Source: Opitutaceae bacterium
Lineage (GTDB): Bacteria; Verrucomicrobiota; Verrucomicrobiia; Opitutales; Opitutaceae
NCBI GenBank assembly: GCA_030648295.1
Contig: JAUSID010000083.1
Coordinates: forward strand, 1 to 64,000
Length of the DNA: 64,000 nt
Direction: 5' to 3'
Shown: positions 18,301 through 27,100 of the stretch, piece by piece
Numbering within the stretch: position 1 is the stretch's first letter
How the letters are laid out: each line of letters opens with the position of its first letter
Translations under genes and position numbers: made by a program
Notes under the pieces: generated by a model
Database searches by the model: none
Seen by the model: only the letters and a program-made list of their open reading frames with translations
What the model was told of the DNA's origin: nothing

Positions 18301-18317
18301 TGCTGCGCTGCTGATGA

Positions 18318-18520
18318 ACGCTGATGTAGGAGCCTGCTTGCCCGTTCGACAAGCCTCTCGACAAGCCTTTCGACAAGCTCAAGGCCTTTCAGTCGAACCA
18401 GCCGATGGCCGTGAGCTCGTCGAATCGGCTCGAGGCCTTTCGCTCGAAGGACATGATGGCCGTGAGCCTGTCGAACCGGCTCAGGGTCCCGAGCCTGTCG
18501 AGGGACAGGCGATGGTTGGT
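18318..18520. repeat. Degenerate TTCGACAAGCC / GAGCCTGTCGAACC array
   Basis: A GATGTAGGAGCCTGCTTGC motif (also at 57904) leads into about eight degenerate units. They change gradually from TCGACAAGCCTTTCGACAAG through GGCCGTGAGCTCGTCGAATC to GAGCCTGTCGAACCGG and GAGCCTGTCGAGGGACAGG. The words resemble the CTTCGACAGGCTCAGG repeats scattered in many bacterial genomes. No gene is seen. Confidence 0.6.
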
Positions 18521-18582
18521 TGGGAGCGCGACCGCCCGCCGTCGCAATGTTCAAGAGCGACCGGGGGCGGTCGCGCTCCCAT
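18520..18582. repeat. REP family B inverted doublet
   Basis: Left copy: head GGGAGC, stem GCGACCG, loop, closing CGGTCGC, slightly decayed. Right copy inverted, at about 18557-18582 (GCGACCGGGGGCGGTCGC then GCTCCC). Together they make a BIME-like pair. Confidence 0.6.
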
Positions 18583-18736
18583 TCAAACCAGCGGCGACGC
18601 CGCAACGATCGCCGCGATCGAGGAGCACACCACCAGCGCCGCACCAGGGAACGAGAGCATGCCGGATGAAACCGCTCCCGCGTTCACGCCGCAACGCCGG
18701 ACGCGCAGACTCCTTGAAATCCGAGACTCGTTGTGA

Positions 18737-18811
18737 AGCAGTTACCCCGTCTTGTATCGCATGGAGGAATACGGCGCCAACTGGGTTTTCGGGATCAAGG
18801 GCACGTTCTAG
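18737..18811 (+). pseudogene. C-terminal remnant of a TonB-dependent receptor
   Basis: Directly after an in-frame TGA, a short frame reads SSYPVLYRMEEYGANW then VFGIKGTF and a TAG stop. A final beta-strand ending in Phe after a Y-R-M-E-E-Y-G-x-N-W-x-F-G pattern is the usual end of Opitutaceae TBDRs. Nothing upstream continues the barrel, so this is the last 24 codons of a lost receptor. Its stop overlaps the end of the convergent GH127-like gene by four bases. Confidence 0.6.
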
Positions 18812-20880
18812 TCCCGGCGCGGTTTGCTCACGTCGTCGATCCACGGGAATCCGGAAATCCGCAGGGTCGTGCAGCCGTAAGGCACGAGTCGAATCGTCTC
18901 GAGGCGGAAGTCCCCCGGCCTCGGGACGGGGCTGGGCGGCACCGGTCCGGCCGACGCTTCGTAGAGTCCCCACGACGGCACCCGCACCGCTTTGGTGCGC
19001 AGTTCCAGGGGCGCACCGGCGAGCGACCACGGATTGGCAGCCGTCGCACCGGTGCGGTGCAATTCAAAGCCGGCATCCGGTTGATCGAGCGCGCTGCGCA
19101 ACAGCGCGTAATTCCATGGCTCGTTGCCCCGGCACTCCAGGTATCCGCGGTGCACACCGGCGCCGGCACCTGCCGGCGCCGGCCGAACTGTCTCGGACCA
19201 GGTTTCCGCGAGCCGCAGCGCGTACACCAGCGGGCCACGCTCCACCGCGGCGCTGTTCTCATACCAACGCGACGAACGCACTCGCATCGGCATCGTGAGC
19301 TCGACTACATCCCCGTCCCGCCATGACCGCGCCAGAACGACGACCCGCCCGCCATGCTCCGCCCGCGCGGCGCCACCGTTGATCTTTATCGTCGCCTCCT
19401 CGCACCAGCCGGGAATCCGCAAGTGCAGCGGGAACGTCACAGCCTCGCCCGAGGCGATTCGAAACCGAATCGTTTCGTCGAACGGATAATTCGTGTCCTC
19501 TGTGATCGTCACCTCCTGCCCGTCGCCAACGCGCGCCTTTACCTGACTCGGACCAAAGATCAACGCGGCCAGCCCGCGATCCGCGGTTGCCATCCAGAGG
19601 TGCTGAGTGAACTTCGGCCAACCCTGGTGATAATTCGAGGTGCAGCACGGGTACCCGGTGATTAGCCCATAGACGAGGCGCTCGCCCCGTTCATAGAACG
19701 CGCGTTCCTCCTCCGTCACCTGCACCTGGTTCGCCTGTTGGAAGTATTGCCGGTAGCGGTGGTCGTCCGTCACCTGCGTCGGCAGCGGATTGAACGCGAT
19801 CTTCTCGAGCCGATCCGCGAACGCCACGTCCCCGGTGATCTCGATCATTTTCTCGAGCGAGAACATCATCTCGACCGCGGTGCAGAGTTCACTGCCGCGA
19901 TCGAGCCGGCGACCATGGAGCGTCTCGTCACCGCCATACAACCCGTGCGGCTGGCCGTGGAGCAGGTCGAGATCGGTGAATGCCTTTCGCACCGCCAGCA
20001 GGTGTCGCGGATCGTGGTCCCGCTGGAACTCGATCAACGGCGTCTTCATGCCCTGCGCGAGATTCACGCAATGAAACGGGGCGTGGCCGAGCGCCGGGGC
20101 CGACTGTTCGCGCCTCAGCTTCAGCACATCTCCATCGAGAAATATCTGGGTCAGCGGCGCGGTCTGCCGCTGGACCAGTTCCGCCAGCTGGAGCAGCCAG
20201 CTTTCGCCGGTGAGGTTGTAGAGCCAGAGCACTGACATCAGGTTGTCACCGCCGCGCTCCTCCGCCCACCAGCTGCCGCCCTTTCCGCCCGGGGGCGCCC
20301 GCAGCGGTTCGGACGGCAAGGTCGCGAGTTGATAGCGAAAATATTTCCGCAACACCTCGAGCACGCGCGGATCGCCGGTGGCGGAATGGTGCTGTTGCAG
20401 CACTTTCAACATCACCATTCGCGGCCACCAATCGTCCGGATTGCGCACCTGCGCGCCCGCCGGCGGCAGTCGTTTGCGCGCCCTGGCGTCGAGACCCCGG
20501 GGGCCAATGTAGCCATCCTCCCGCTGGTGCTCGAGCGTCCAATCGACCCAACGCCGCGCCTTCGCCATGAGCATCTCATCTCCAAGGATACGCGCGAGCG
20601 GGTACAAGCCGTCGATCCAGTAAGGGCCGCGCTCCCACGTGTCACCGTCGCCACCGAGCCAGGCATTGCGCGGGCCGGCAACCTCCGGATACCACGCATC
20701 GAGGTGGCCGGTCATGCCCTCCGCCATTCGCTTCAACTCGTCCTCGAGCCAGCCCCGCGGCGCGATCGCACCGAGCGGCAGTTCAGCGTACGGCTTCGGC
20801 GCGAGCGGCGCGCGATTGAAGGGGTAGAGTTCGGCCGGGGCCGCGATGCTCATGACGCCGCCGAGCCAGCAGGTCAGCAT
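18808..20880 (-). CDS. GH127-like glycoside hydrolase (DUF1680, beta-L-arabinofuranosidase family)
   Basis: About 690 residues from the ATG at 20880; a GTG at 20925 or an ATG at 21018 would give a more basic signal-peptide n-region (RTSRRVARILP), so the start is uncertain. The N-terminal part is an (alpha/alpha)6-barrel-like region (ELPLGAIAPRGWLEDELKR). SELCTAVEM corresponds to the family's E-T-C motif with the acid/base Glu, and GYPCCTSNYHQGWPKF carries the Cys pair that coordinates zinc and supplies the nucleophile. Beta-sandwich domains follow (FPLHLRIPGWCEEA). The likely role is removal of beta-L-arabinofuranose or a similar sugar from plant-type glycans. A signal peptide suggests export. 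Confidence 0.85.
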   Translation of the reverse strand: MLTCWLGGVMSIAAPAELYPFNRAPLAPKPYAELPLGAIAPRGWLEDELKRMAEGMTGHLDAWYPEVAGPRNAWLGGDGDTWERGPYWIDGLYPLARILGDEMLMAKARRWVDWTLEHQREDGYIGPRGLDARARKRLPPAGAQVRNPDDWWPRMVMLKVLQQHHSATGDPRVLEVLRKYFRYQLATLPSEPLRAPPGGKGGSWWAEERGGDNLMSVLWLYNLTGESWLLQLAELVQRQTAPLTQIFLDGDVLKLRREQSAPALGHAPFHCVNLAQGMKTPLIEFQRDHDPRHLLAVRKAFTDLDLLHGQPHGLYGGDETLHGRRLDRGSELCTAVEMMFSLEKMIEITGDVAFADRLEKIAFNPLPTQVTDDHRYRQYFQQANQVQVTEEERAFYERGERLVYGLITGYPCCTSNYHQGWPKFTQHLWMATADRGLAALIFGPSQVKARVGDGQEVTITEDTNYPFDETIRFRIASGEAVTFPLHLRIPGWCEEATIKINGGAARAEHGGRVVVLARSWRDGDVVELTMPMRVRSSRWYENSAAVERGPLVYALRLAETWSETVRPAPAGAGAGVHRGYLECRGNEPWNYALLRSALDQPDAGFELHRTGATAANPWSLAGAPLELRTKAVRVPSWGLYEASAGPVPPSPVPRPGDFRLETIRLVPYGCTTLRISGFPWIDDVSKPRRD

Positions 20881-21159
20881 CGCCGGCAAAATTCGGGCGA
20901 CGCGGCGAGAAGTCCTCCCGGACACATGGCCGCACTCGCGCAAACGTTCGCCAACCGACGACACGGCGCGCGGGCGACGTTCGCCGGCAGAACGGATTCC
21001 GGGCAGGCGCGATTGCATCCCGACGACAGTGCAGAGGTTGTCATTGACGTCACGTTCGCGCCGGCATCCGGCGAAACAAATCAGCGATTGGATGCGGGGA
21101 ATTAGCCCGGATATTTCCCAACGCGGCACCACGGGACGCAACCAAAGGGCGTCACCGGT

Positions 21160-21295
21160 TCTTTCTCTTTCCTCTTTCTCTTTATCCCTGGTCGCCTACG
21201 GCGCCGCCAAAGGCGGGTAAACTTTCTCGCCGAGCGCATACGGCCAACCGGGAGAAAGAGAAAGAGAACGATGAAGAGAAAGAGAACGATGAAAT
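21160..21295. repeat. Purine/pyrimidine arms in the 20881-21418 gap
   Basis: The 538-base divergent gap holds a pyrimidine tract (TTCTCTTTCCTCTTTCTC, 21162-21183) and, 70 bases on, a complementary purine tract built from GAGAAAGAGAACGATGAA-like units repeated twice (21249-21292). The arms could pair in single-stranded DNA or RNA. No gene is supported in this gap. Confidence 0.55.
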
Positions 21296-21418
21296 CGTCG
21301 GAACCGCCCACGGCGCCATTCATCTCGACTCCGGCAGCGGGTCCGCCAACCTCCCGCTCGTCTGAATTGTCCGTTGGAACGAGTTCGCGTCGCTGCCACA
21401 CCCCCGACCTCTTCGAAC

Positions 21419-22087
21419 ATGAAAATCACGCTCCCCCGGGACCGTCGTCTCCCCTGTTGGTTGGCTTCGCTCCTTGCCGCCGGTCTTCTCGCCGGCGTCG
21501 CCGCGGAGAAATCCGCTGCTCCACCCGCCGCCGGCACCGCGCCCGCAAAGCAGGCGCCGCCGATCAAGGTTCCGGACGTGATTTACGTACCCACGCCGCA
21601 GGTGGTCGTCGACAAGATGCTGGAGATGGCCGAGGTGAAATCGGGTGACGTGGTGTACGATCTTGGTTGTGGTGACGGCCGGATCGTGGTCACCGCGGCG
21701 AAAAAATATGGCGTGAAGGCGAAGGGTTTCGATATCGACCCGCAGCGAGTGAAGGAAGCGCTGGAAAACGTGCGGGCGGCGGGCGTCGAGCACCTCGTGA
21801 CGATCGAGCAGGCCGACATCTTCACGCTCGATCTGCGCGAGGCGTCGGTGGTCACGCTGTATCTGCTGCCCCGGTTGAACGTACAGTTGATGCCACAACT
21901 CGCTAAATTGCGGCGCGGGTCGCGCATCGTCTCGCACGATTTCGACATGCAGGGCGCCAAGCCCGTGCAGGTGCACCAGATGCAGCTCGACGGCAGCCAG
22001 AGCGCCGGCGATGAAGACGGCGAGAACGCGAGCCACACCATCTACAAATGGGTCGTCCCGTGGGCGCCTGAGCCGGCGGACAAGTGA
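21419..22087 (+). CDS. Exported SAM-dependent methyltransferase-like protein
   Basis: A 222-residue protein starting at the ATG at 21419, with a signal-like hydrophobic segment (residues 10-27) and an Ala/Pro linker. The class I methyltransferase core has motif I VYDLGCGDGRIV and a following acidic strand GFDIDPQRV. The later LYLLPRLNVQLMPQLAKLRRGSRIVSHDF-like region is typical of small methyltransferases of PVC bacteria. A methyltransferase with a leader peptide is odd because SAM is cytoplasmic. The leader may be a membrane anchor or the true start may be internal. The substrate is unknown. Confidence 0.8.
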   Translation: MKITLPRDRRLPCWLASLLAAGLLAGVAAEKSAAPPAAGTAPAKQAPPIKVPDVIYVPTPQVVVDKMLEMAEVKSGDVVYDLGCGDGRIVVTAAKKYGVKAKGFDIDPQRVKEALENVRAAGVEHLVTIEQADIFTLDLREASVVTLYLLPRLNVQLMPQLAKLRRGSRIVSHDFDMQGAKPVQVHQMQLDGSQSAGDEDGENASHTIYKWVVPWAPEPADK

Positions 22088-22297
22088 CGAGCTGTCCGCT
22101 CGACGGCGATTTTCCTGCGTGCAGCCCGGACTGCTTCGGCGATACCGCCGGATGATATTCCGAAATTTCTTACACGCATGTCAGGTGGTCCGACTTGCCG
22201 GTTCTGAGGACGTGGCATAACCGTTGGGCCATGCCCCGAGCGGATCCGGCAATGTCCGACGGGATCCCCTACACCCTTAACGCACGCGAAACCTCCC

Positions 22298-23059
22298 ATG
22301 TGGCAGAAACTAAAGGAACAAGTCCCGTTTATCATCGTCATGGCCGTCCTCGTCGTCGGGGCCGCCGCGTTCATCGTGCGTGATCTGGCCACGCGCCAGC
22401 GCACCGACATCGCGCCGCTGCGCGCGGAAAACGAAAACCTGCGCGCCCAAGCCGAGGAAAACCGCCGCCAAATCGACGCCACGAGCAAATTACTGAAGGA
22501 CGTGATCGCCCAGCAGAGCGGCAGCGTCATCCGCACCGAGGACCAAATCGAAAAGGTGAACGAGGAGCGGTTGACGCGCCTCGCCGAGGTGATTGCAAAA
22601 CGTGTCATCCCCGCGCTGCCCACGCCGCAATCAGCCGACGATTTCGAGCGTTCGCAGACTGAACAGGTCGACAAGGTCGCCACCCGGCTGGCGGCGAACA
22701 TCCGGCCGGTGCTGGCCGAAGCGGTCGCCGATCAAAAGGCGATGACCGCGCAGCTGAAGCAGCAAAATGACAGCCGCGCGCAGCAGTTGAACATTGGATT
22801 GCTCGCCACGCAGGCCGCGGCGCAGGACGCGCTGCGACTCTCGCGCGAAATCTCAGCGCTGTATGTCAACTCGTTCAACGACGAGGGCGTGCTGATGCGC
22901 CTGTTCTCGCTGCCGGCCAACCTTGTGATCGACGCCGCGCACATGAATTTCGTAACGCGCGACAAGACGAAGACGCAGGAGGAGCTGGCCGCGAAAATCA
23001 CGGAAATCGAGAAGCGGCTGAAGGAAGTCCAGTCACTCGCCAGCGCGAGCGGAAGCTGA
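22298..23059 (+). CDS. Membrane-anchored coiled-coil protein of unknown function
   Basis: A 253-residue protein with one transmembrane helix at residues 10-27 (FIIVMAVLVVGAAAFIV). It is followed by long heptad-rich helices (LRAENENLRAQAEENRRQ; EELAAKITEIEKRLKEVQ). There is no cysteine or enzyme motif. It ends in a Ser-rich tail. I do not recognise a family. The arrangement (helix, then coil) resembles the middle of the sigma/TonB fusion at 61265 and the small protein at 62744, but without clear sequence identity. A GAAGAC array follows its stop directly. Confidence 0.75.
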   Translation: MWQKLKEQVPFIIVMAVLVVGAAAFIVRDLATRQRTDIAPLRAENENLRAQAEENRRQIDATSKLLKDVIAQQSGSVIRTEDQIEKVNEERLTRLAEVIAKRVIPALPTPQSADDFERSQTEQVDKVATRLAANIRPVLAEAVADQKAMTAQLKQQNDSRAQQLNIGLLATQAAAQDALRLSREISALYVNSFNDEGVLMRLFSLPANLVIDAAHMNFVTRDKTKTQEELAAKITEIEKRLKEVQSLASASGS

Positions 23060-23112
23060 GCCCTGAAGACAGGGAAGACGCGGGAGAACGCGAGAACGCG
23101 AGACGGCGCGCA
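23060..23112 (+). repeat. GAAGACGGG-type degenerate array 3' of the coiled-coil gene
   Basis: Immediately after the stop come CTGAAGACAGGGAAGACGCG and then GAGAACGCGAGAACGCGAGAC. Arrays with the same wording occur 3' of the genes ending at 23372 and 29002 (on their coding strands) and at the start of the gene at 54161. Confidence 0.55.
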
Positions 23113-23275
23113 AACCTGTTCGGTGCAGCCGCTGCGCGCCATCGCCGCAACCCGCGGGCGAACATTTCCGCGGTGCGGCTTCAGTTTAGCCGCTGATACC
23201 GCACGCGCGGAAGCTTGTCGGCTCGCTGGCGCTCGCCGCTACTCCAAAACTCCGGTCAACCCCAGTTGAACACAC

Positions 23276-23295
23276 GGCGTCAGCAAGCTGACGCC
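23276..23295. terminator. Hairpin between convergent genes
   Basis: Stem GGCGTCAG, loop CAAG, closing CTGACGCC, in the 312-base gap between the coiled-coil gene and the propeller/cytochrome gene. It could end transcripts from either side. No adjacent T-run is seen on the plus side. Confidence 0.35.
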
Positions 23296-23324
23296 CTGCA
23301 CGAGCCGCAGCGGGCTGTTTCTTT

Positions 23325-23374
23325 TTTTCCCGTCTCGCGTTCTTCCGCGTCTCCCCGTCTTCCCGTCTTCCTCA
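23325..23374 (-). repeat. GAAGACGGG-type array abutting a stop codon
   Basis: On the minus strand, directly after the stop of the propeller/cytochrome gene, the sequence reads GAAGACGGGAAGACGGGGAG and then ACGCGGAAGAACGCGAGACG. It lies 3' of the gene in coding orientation, as do the copies at 23060 and 28905. Confidence 0.55.
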
Positions 23375-25531
23375 AGGGCTTTCCACCTGCGACCCGAACG
23401 TCTTCCGCAAATAGGAAAGCACGTCGTGGATTGATTGCGCGGGCAGCACATTCCCGAAAGCCGGCATCTGCTGCTTGCCGTTCATGATCACAGCCAGCAG
23501 TTCGGCGTCGGGCCGGCGAAGCGGTCCGTCGGCCGCGGTGTAGTCGGGCGTGCCGACCACTTTCGAACCTTTCCCGTCGGGTTGGTGACATGCCATGCAG
23601 TAGAGGCGGAAGACTGGCTCGCCCCGCTCCGGCCGGCCCGGCTCGAGCGGTTTCTCCGCTTCGCTCATCAGCATCGTGGGTTTCACGACGGTACCGGGCA
23701 GCAGCCGGTTGGCGGTGTAATATGCGACTGGATTCAGCAGCGGCCGGCCGGCCGCGCTCATCAGCTGCCCGTTGAGCTGGAGTTCATAGACGTAGTCCGA
23801 CTGCAACTCGAGAAGGTCGATCTCCGTGGTGCGGCCATCGTCGACCTGCCGCACCGCCGTGATCGGCACATCAACTTCGTTCACGCGCAGCGAGCCATCG
23901 TGAATATGGTAATGGTACCGAAACCGCCGCATGCGGTAGCTGCGGGCTTCTCCCGCGACGGTCGTCATGGCTTCCGTGAAATGCAGCGCGAATCCAGTGC
24001 GCGTCAGCCGCAGCCGGTGGATGTCCACCGGCGTCACACCCGTCCACGCCACGCGTTGCAAACCCTCGCTGTTTTCTCCCGGCATCCAGCCGCGCACGGT
24101 CTGGCCGACATAGAGCGCGCCATCCGGTCCGAAGGCGTGGTGCATGCCCCCGAGCCGCAGTCCCTGGCCGCGAATGAAGGGAAAGGCCGCGCCCTGGTAA
24201 CCGCCGTCGACCCTTTCCAGGTCCACGCGCATGAGCAAACTGGATACGTCACCCACGAACATCTGGCCTTCATAGGGTCCGAATTTTCCGCCCGTCGTGT
24301 CCCAGACCGGCTGGCCCGGCGAGGTGCCCATCAACCCGCGCGGCAGATAGACCGTCGGCGGCCGCCGCATCTTCGCGAGATCCGCCGGCGCAAGCTTCTG
24401 CTCGCGATAATCCGGGTGCCACTTCAGCCCGTCGGGATGGCCGTAGAACGAGCCCGGCTCGATGTGCAGCAGCACGGAAGTCGGCACCCACGCACCGGAA
24501 ACGTCGGTGATGAAAAGCTCGTCCTGCGGGCTGACGCCGACGCCAAGCGGCTGCCGCAGACCGGTGGCGAGCGGAACAAATGTGCCATCGCGATCCACGC
24601 GAAACGCCCAGCCTTGGTAGAGCGCCACGGAACTATGCGGATCACGGGGCGCGCTTCCGTCCGGCATCGGCACCGTCAGCGCTCGCTTCACCGGACCGCG
24701 AACCCAGGGGAATTCGCCTGTCGATGCCATGCCGAGCGAGCCGTAGAAATTTCCCGCACGATCGCGCGCGAGGCCGTACGAGAATTCGTGGTAGTTCCCC
24801 GTGATGCCCCAATCATCCGCGATCGTCTCGTAACGATCCGCCTCGCCGTTGCCATCCGTGTCGACGAGCCGCGTGAGTTCCGGTCGCTGGAGCACCATGA
24901 TCTCGTTCTCGCCCGGCGCGACAAGACCGAACCCTTCGTAGAGCCCCGATGCGAAGCGCCGCCAGCGGCCGTTCTGAATCGCGCGAATCCACACCTCGCC
25001 GCGGCGGTTACACACCACCAGGCTGCCGGCCGGGGTGAACGCCACGCCGGAAATCTCGGGTACCATCTGCTGCGGCAGCTCCACGTCCTCGACGCGATAC
25101 GCGTAGGACGTGACGACCGGCTGCAGTTCGAAGTCACGCTGGATGCCCTCGCCCGGCCGGAGGACGAGGTGCAGTTTCAGTTCCTCGAAATCGCGCGCCA
25201 CCATCCAGATGTCGTAGGGGCCCGCTGGCACCTCGAACTGGTAGCGACCGTCCGCATTGGAACGCGCAATGAGCTGGCTGTTTTCGCGCGCGGCCAGCCC
25301 GGGCCCCTCCACCTTGATTTCGGCGCGCGGAATCGGCGCGTTGGTGCCGGCCATCCGCAGGACACCGGACATTTTCGCGCGGTTTGCCGCGGCGGGGCTG
25401 GCAGCGGCGGCCGCAAGCGTGGTTTCGGCCGCAAGGCCGATTAGAAGCGCTGCGAAGATGACCGCGCGGAAAAACGCGGCGAAAATTCCTGCAAGCCCGG
25501 GAGCGCGGGCCTCCGGCCCGCTCCGAGCCAT
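23372..25531 (-). CDS. Beta-propeller dehydrogenase-like protein with C-terminal cytochrome c domain
   Basis: About 719 residues from the only plausible ATG (25531), which lies inside a REP element. The domain order starts with a hydrophobic leader (AVIFAALLIGLAAETTLAAA). A carboxypeptidase-regulatory-like domain (about 50-130, GVLRMAGTNAPIPRAEIKV) and a sorbosone/glucose-dehydrogenase or NHL-like propeller (about 140-560, GVAFTPAGSLVVCNRRGEV, GGMHHAFGPDGALYVGQ) follow. A mono-haem cytochrome c ends the protein, with CMACH near residue 645 and a Met ligand in QQMPAFGNV. Such proteins are common in PVC bacteria and are presumed to be periplasmic oxidoreductases. It is the last gene of a minus-strand cluster after two ThuA-like genes, 119 bases downstream of the second. 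Confidence 0.85.
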   Translation of the reverse strand: MARSGPEARAPGLAGIFAAFFRAVIFAALLIGLAAETTLAAAAASPAAANRAKMSGVLRMAGTNAPIPRAEIKVEGPGLAARENSQLIARSNADGRYQFEVPAGPYDIWMVARDFEELKLHLVLRPGEGIQRDFELQPVVTSYAYRVEDVELPQQMVPEISGVAFTPAGSLVVCNRRGEVWIRAIQNGRWRRFASGLYEGFGLVAPGENEIMVLQRPELTRLVDTDGNGEADRYETIADDWGITGNYHEFSYGLARDRAGNFYGSLGMASTGEFPWVRGPVKRALTVPMPDGSAPRDPHSSVALYQGWAFRVDRDGTFVPLATGLRQPLGVGVSPQDELFITDVSGAWVPTSVLLHIEPGSFYGHPDGLKWHPDYREQKLAPADLAKMRRPPTVYLPRGLMGTSPGQPVWDTTGGKFGPYEGQMFVGDVSSLLMRVDLERVDGGYQGAAFPFIRGQGLRLGGMHHAFGPDGALYVGQTVRGWMPGENSEGLQRVAWTGVTPVDIHRLRLTRTGFALHFTEAMTTVAGEARSYRMRRFRYHYHIHDGSLRVNEVDVPITAVRQVDDGRTTEIDLLELQSDYVYELQLNGQLMSAAGRPLLNPVAYYTANRLLPGTVVKPTMLMSEAEKPLEPGRPERGEPVFRLYCMACHQPDGKGSKVVGTPDYTAADGPLRRPDAELLAVIMNGKQQMPAFGNVLPAQSIHDVLSYLRKTFGSQVESP

Positions 25532-25558
25532 TGCGGGCGAGACGCCCGCGCTCCCAGG
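25497..25558. repeat. REP family A doublet overlapping a start codon
   Basis: Two inverted family A copies: CCCGGGAGCGCGGGC at the left, and GCGGGCGAGACGCCCGC then GCTCCC at the right. The ATG of the minus-strand propeller gene (25529-25531) lies in the spacer between the copies. Codons 2-12 of that gene are therefore repeat DNA. Confidence 0.75.
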
Positions 25559-25650
25559 TGACAATCCCGCTCGCGCGGCCGTCGCGCGCAGGCTCGGGAC
25601 CCTGAGCCTGCCGAACAGGCAAGCCGCTCCACCTCGAGTTCGCGAACTTC

Positions 25651-27078
25651 TCATGGCGCCACGACCCGCTTCGGCCGGATTTCCATTCGCACCACGGCCG
25701 CGTCGGCGCCCACGCTGAACGCGGTTGTATCCGTCGCACGGGCACCTCCGCTCATTACGATGTCGGCACCGGCTTGCGGTTCGTGCCGATAAGACAGCTG
25801 CTGCCGGCCGGCGCCGATGCGCAGTTCGCGCACCAGCCCGATGCCGGACGCCGCGGGCCGCAGCTGTTCGCGAACTTCGCGATCGCCGACGCGATAGTGG
25901 AGTTCGGGGAATTCTTCCTTCACGCCGTAACCCATGAACTGGAAGTTTGGCTCGGCTCCGACCGCATCCGTCCAATACGGGGAGCGGCCGGCATCGTGGA
26001 AGAATTGTTCCCCCGAAATCTTCGCGGGCTCGCCCTGTTTTGTAAGCCAGCGGGGGCGCAGGTCGACAAAGTCGCCGTCGCTCACGTGGCTCACGCCACC
26101 GCGCGCCGGGTCGAAACAGAGCGTCGGACCTTCGGGAAACGTGATCGCAATCGCCCCGGGGTATGCATTGGGGAGATACGTTCGCTGCACGAGCGCGCGA
26201 GCGCCGGGGATCGGCCGCCGCGCCGTCCACAGGAGCGTGTTCACGAGCAACCGCATGTAGCCAGGTTCGCCGAAAAGTTCCGTGCTCGCCGGCACGATGT
26301 GCGCGATCCGCCCGCGACCATTTTGCCGCAGCCAGCCGAGCGGTGCGGTCGCCTCCCCCACGGTGCCCTCCATCACGAGCATCGAGTCCGGCGTGAGTCC
26401 GGCATAAAGCGGCATCGACTGTCCGGTCTCCACGTACCGGACGCCGGTGAAGATCGCGTGGCCAAACAAGTTGATGACGCGCATCGGCGCACCTTTCGCA
26501 AACGTGCCCTGACGTTTTGCGCCCAGCACCCCGGGTAGGAATTCGGGCCACGTCGTCCAGCGCGCGGTTTGCTCGCGAATGACGAGCAGGCCTTTCCCTT
26601 GCTGGACAAATTCCCGCAGGATCGCGGCGTCGGCGGCCGCCAGGTCCCCCGTGCCGCCATAGAGCACCGCGGCATCGGCGGTGCGCAAATCCGCGAGCGA
26701 CGGCATCGCCCCCGCGCCGGTGGGCGGAAGTATCACGGCGGCGCTGACGTCGGGCTGTGATTCGAGTGCGCCACGTAATTTTCCGAGGCTCACCGCCGCA
26801 TCCATTTCCGCCGGCTCCACGCCCGTGAACAGGGCGACGCGAAGCGGCGTGGCCCATGACGACGGAATCGCGCAGAGGGCGGCGAATGCGACCGTCCATG
26901 ATGCGGATACGAGCGAGACTGGAAACGCCGGCCGCCGGCCCGCGGCCGAAAATTGCGGGCAAGATGCCCGCGCTCCCAGGGAAAGGTGGCAGCCGAGGTG
27001 ACGAGGCGGTCGGTTGTCGTTTACCTCGCGGCCAGCCTCCTCATGTCGGCTGCTACATTCGATGCGACGAGGCCACAT
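25651..27078 (-). CDS. ThuA-like (type 1 glutamine amidotransferase-like) exported protein
   Basis: Up to 475 residues. The only ATG in frame is at 27078, which puts about 50 residues, including a REP element, before a signal-like segment (SASWTVAFAALCAIPSSWA). No standard start lies closer. The body has a ThuA/GATase1-like half: LRVALFTGV, ADAAVLYGGTGDL, FVQQGKGLLVIREQTARW and GRIAHIVPASTELFGE. A second half is likely beta-rich (AFSVGADAAVVRMEIRP). ThuA-like proteins are linked to trehalose or polyol use and often sit beside haem-containing dehydrogenases, as here. It starts 23 bases after the stop of the upstream ThuA gene, so cotranscription is likely. Confidence 0.75.
   Translation of the reverse strand: MWPRRIECSSRHEEAGREVNDNRPPRHLGCHLSLGARASCPQFSAAGRRPAFPVSLVSASWTVAFAALCAIPSSWATPLRVALFTGVEPAEMDAAVSLGKLRGALESQPDVSAAVILPPTGAGAMPSLADLRTADAAVLYGGTGDLAAADAAILREFVQQGKGLLVIREQTARWTTWPEFLPGVLGAKRQGTFAKGAPMRVINLFGHAIFTGVRYVETGQSMPLYAGLTPDSMLVMEGTVGEATAPLGWLRQNGRGRIAHIVPASTELFGEPGYMRLLVNTLLWTARRPIPGARALVQRTYLPNAYPGAIAITFPEGPTLCFDPARGGVSHVSDGDFVDLRPRWLTKQGEPAKISGEQFFHDAGRSPYWTDAVGAEPNFQFMGYGVKEEFPELHYRVGDREVREQLRPAASGIGLVRELRIGAGRQQLSYRHEPQAGADIVMSGGARATDTTAFSVGADAAVVRMEIRPKRVVAP
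26928..26980. repeat. REP family A element inside the N-terminal coding region
   Basis: GCGGGCAAGATGCCCGC flanked by GCTCCCAGG, plus a GC-rich inverted partner at 26928-26949. It lies within the open frame of the ThuA-like gene and is translated in that frame (LGARASCPQFSAAG). Confidence 0.65.
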
Positions 27079-27100
27079 GACAAAGCGGTGGCACGCCGGG

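Noticed and set aside
23435..25444. A 669-codon plus-strand frame opposite the propeller/cytochrome gene
   Set aside because: Composition is that of a complementary shadow; the minus strand carries the CxxCH and propeller repeats.
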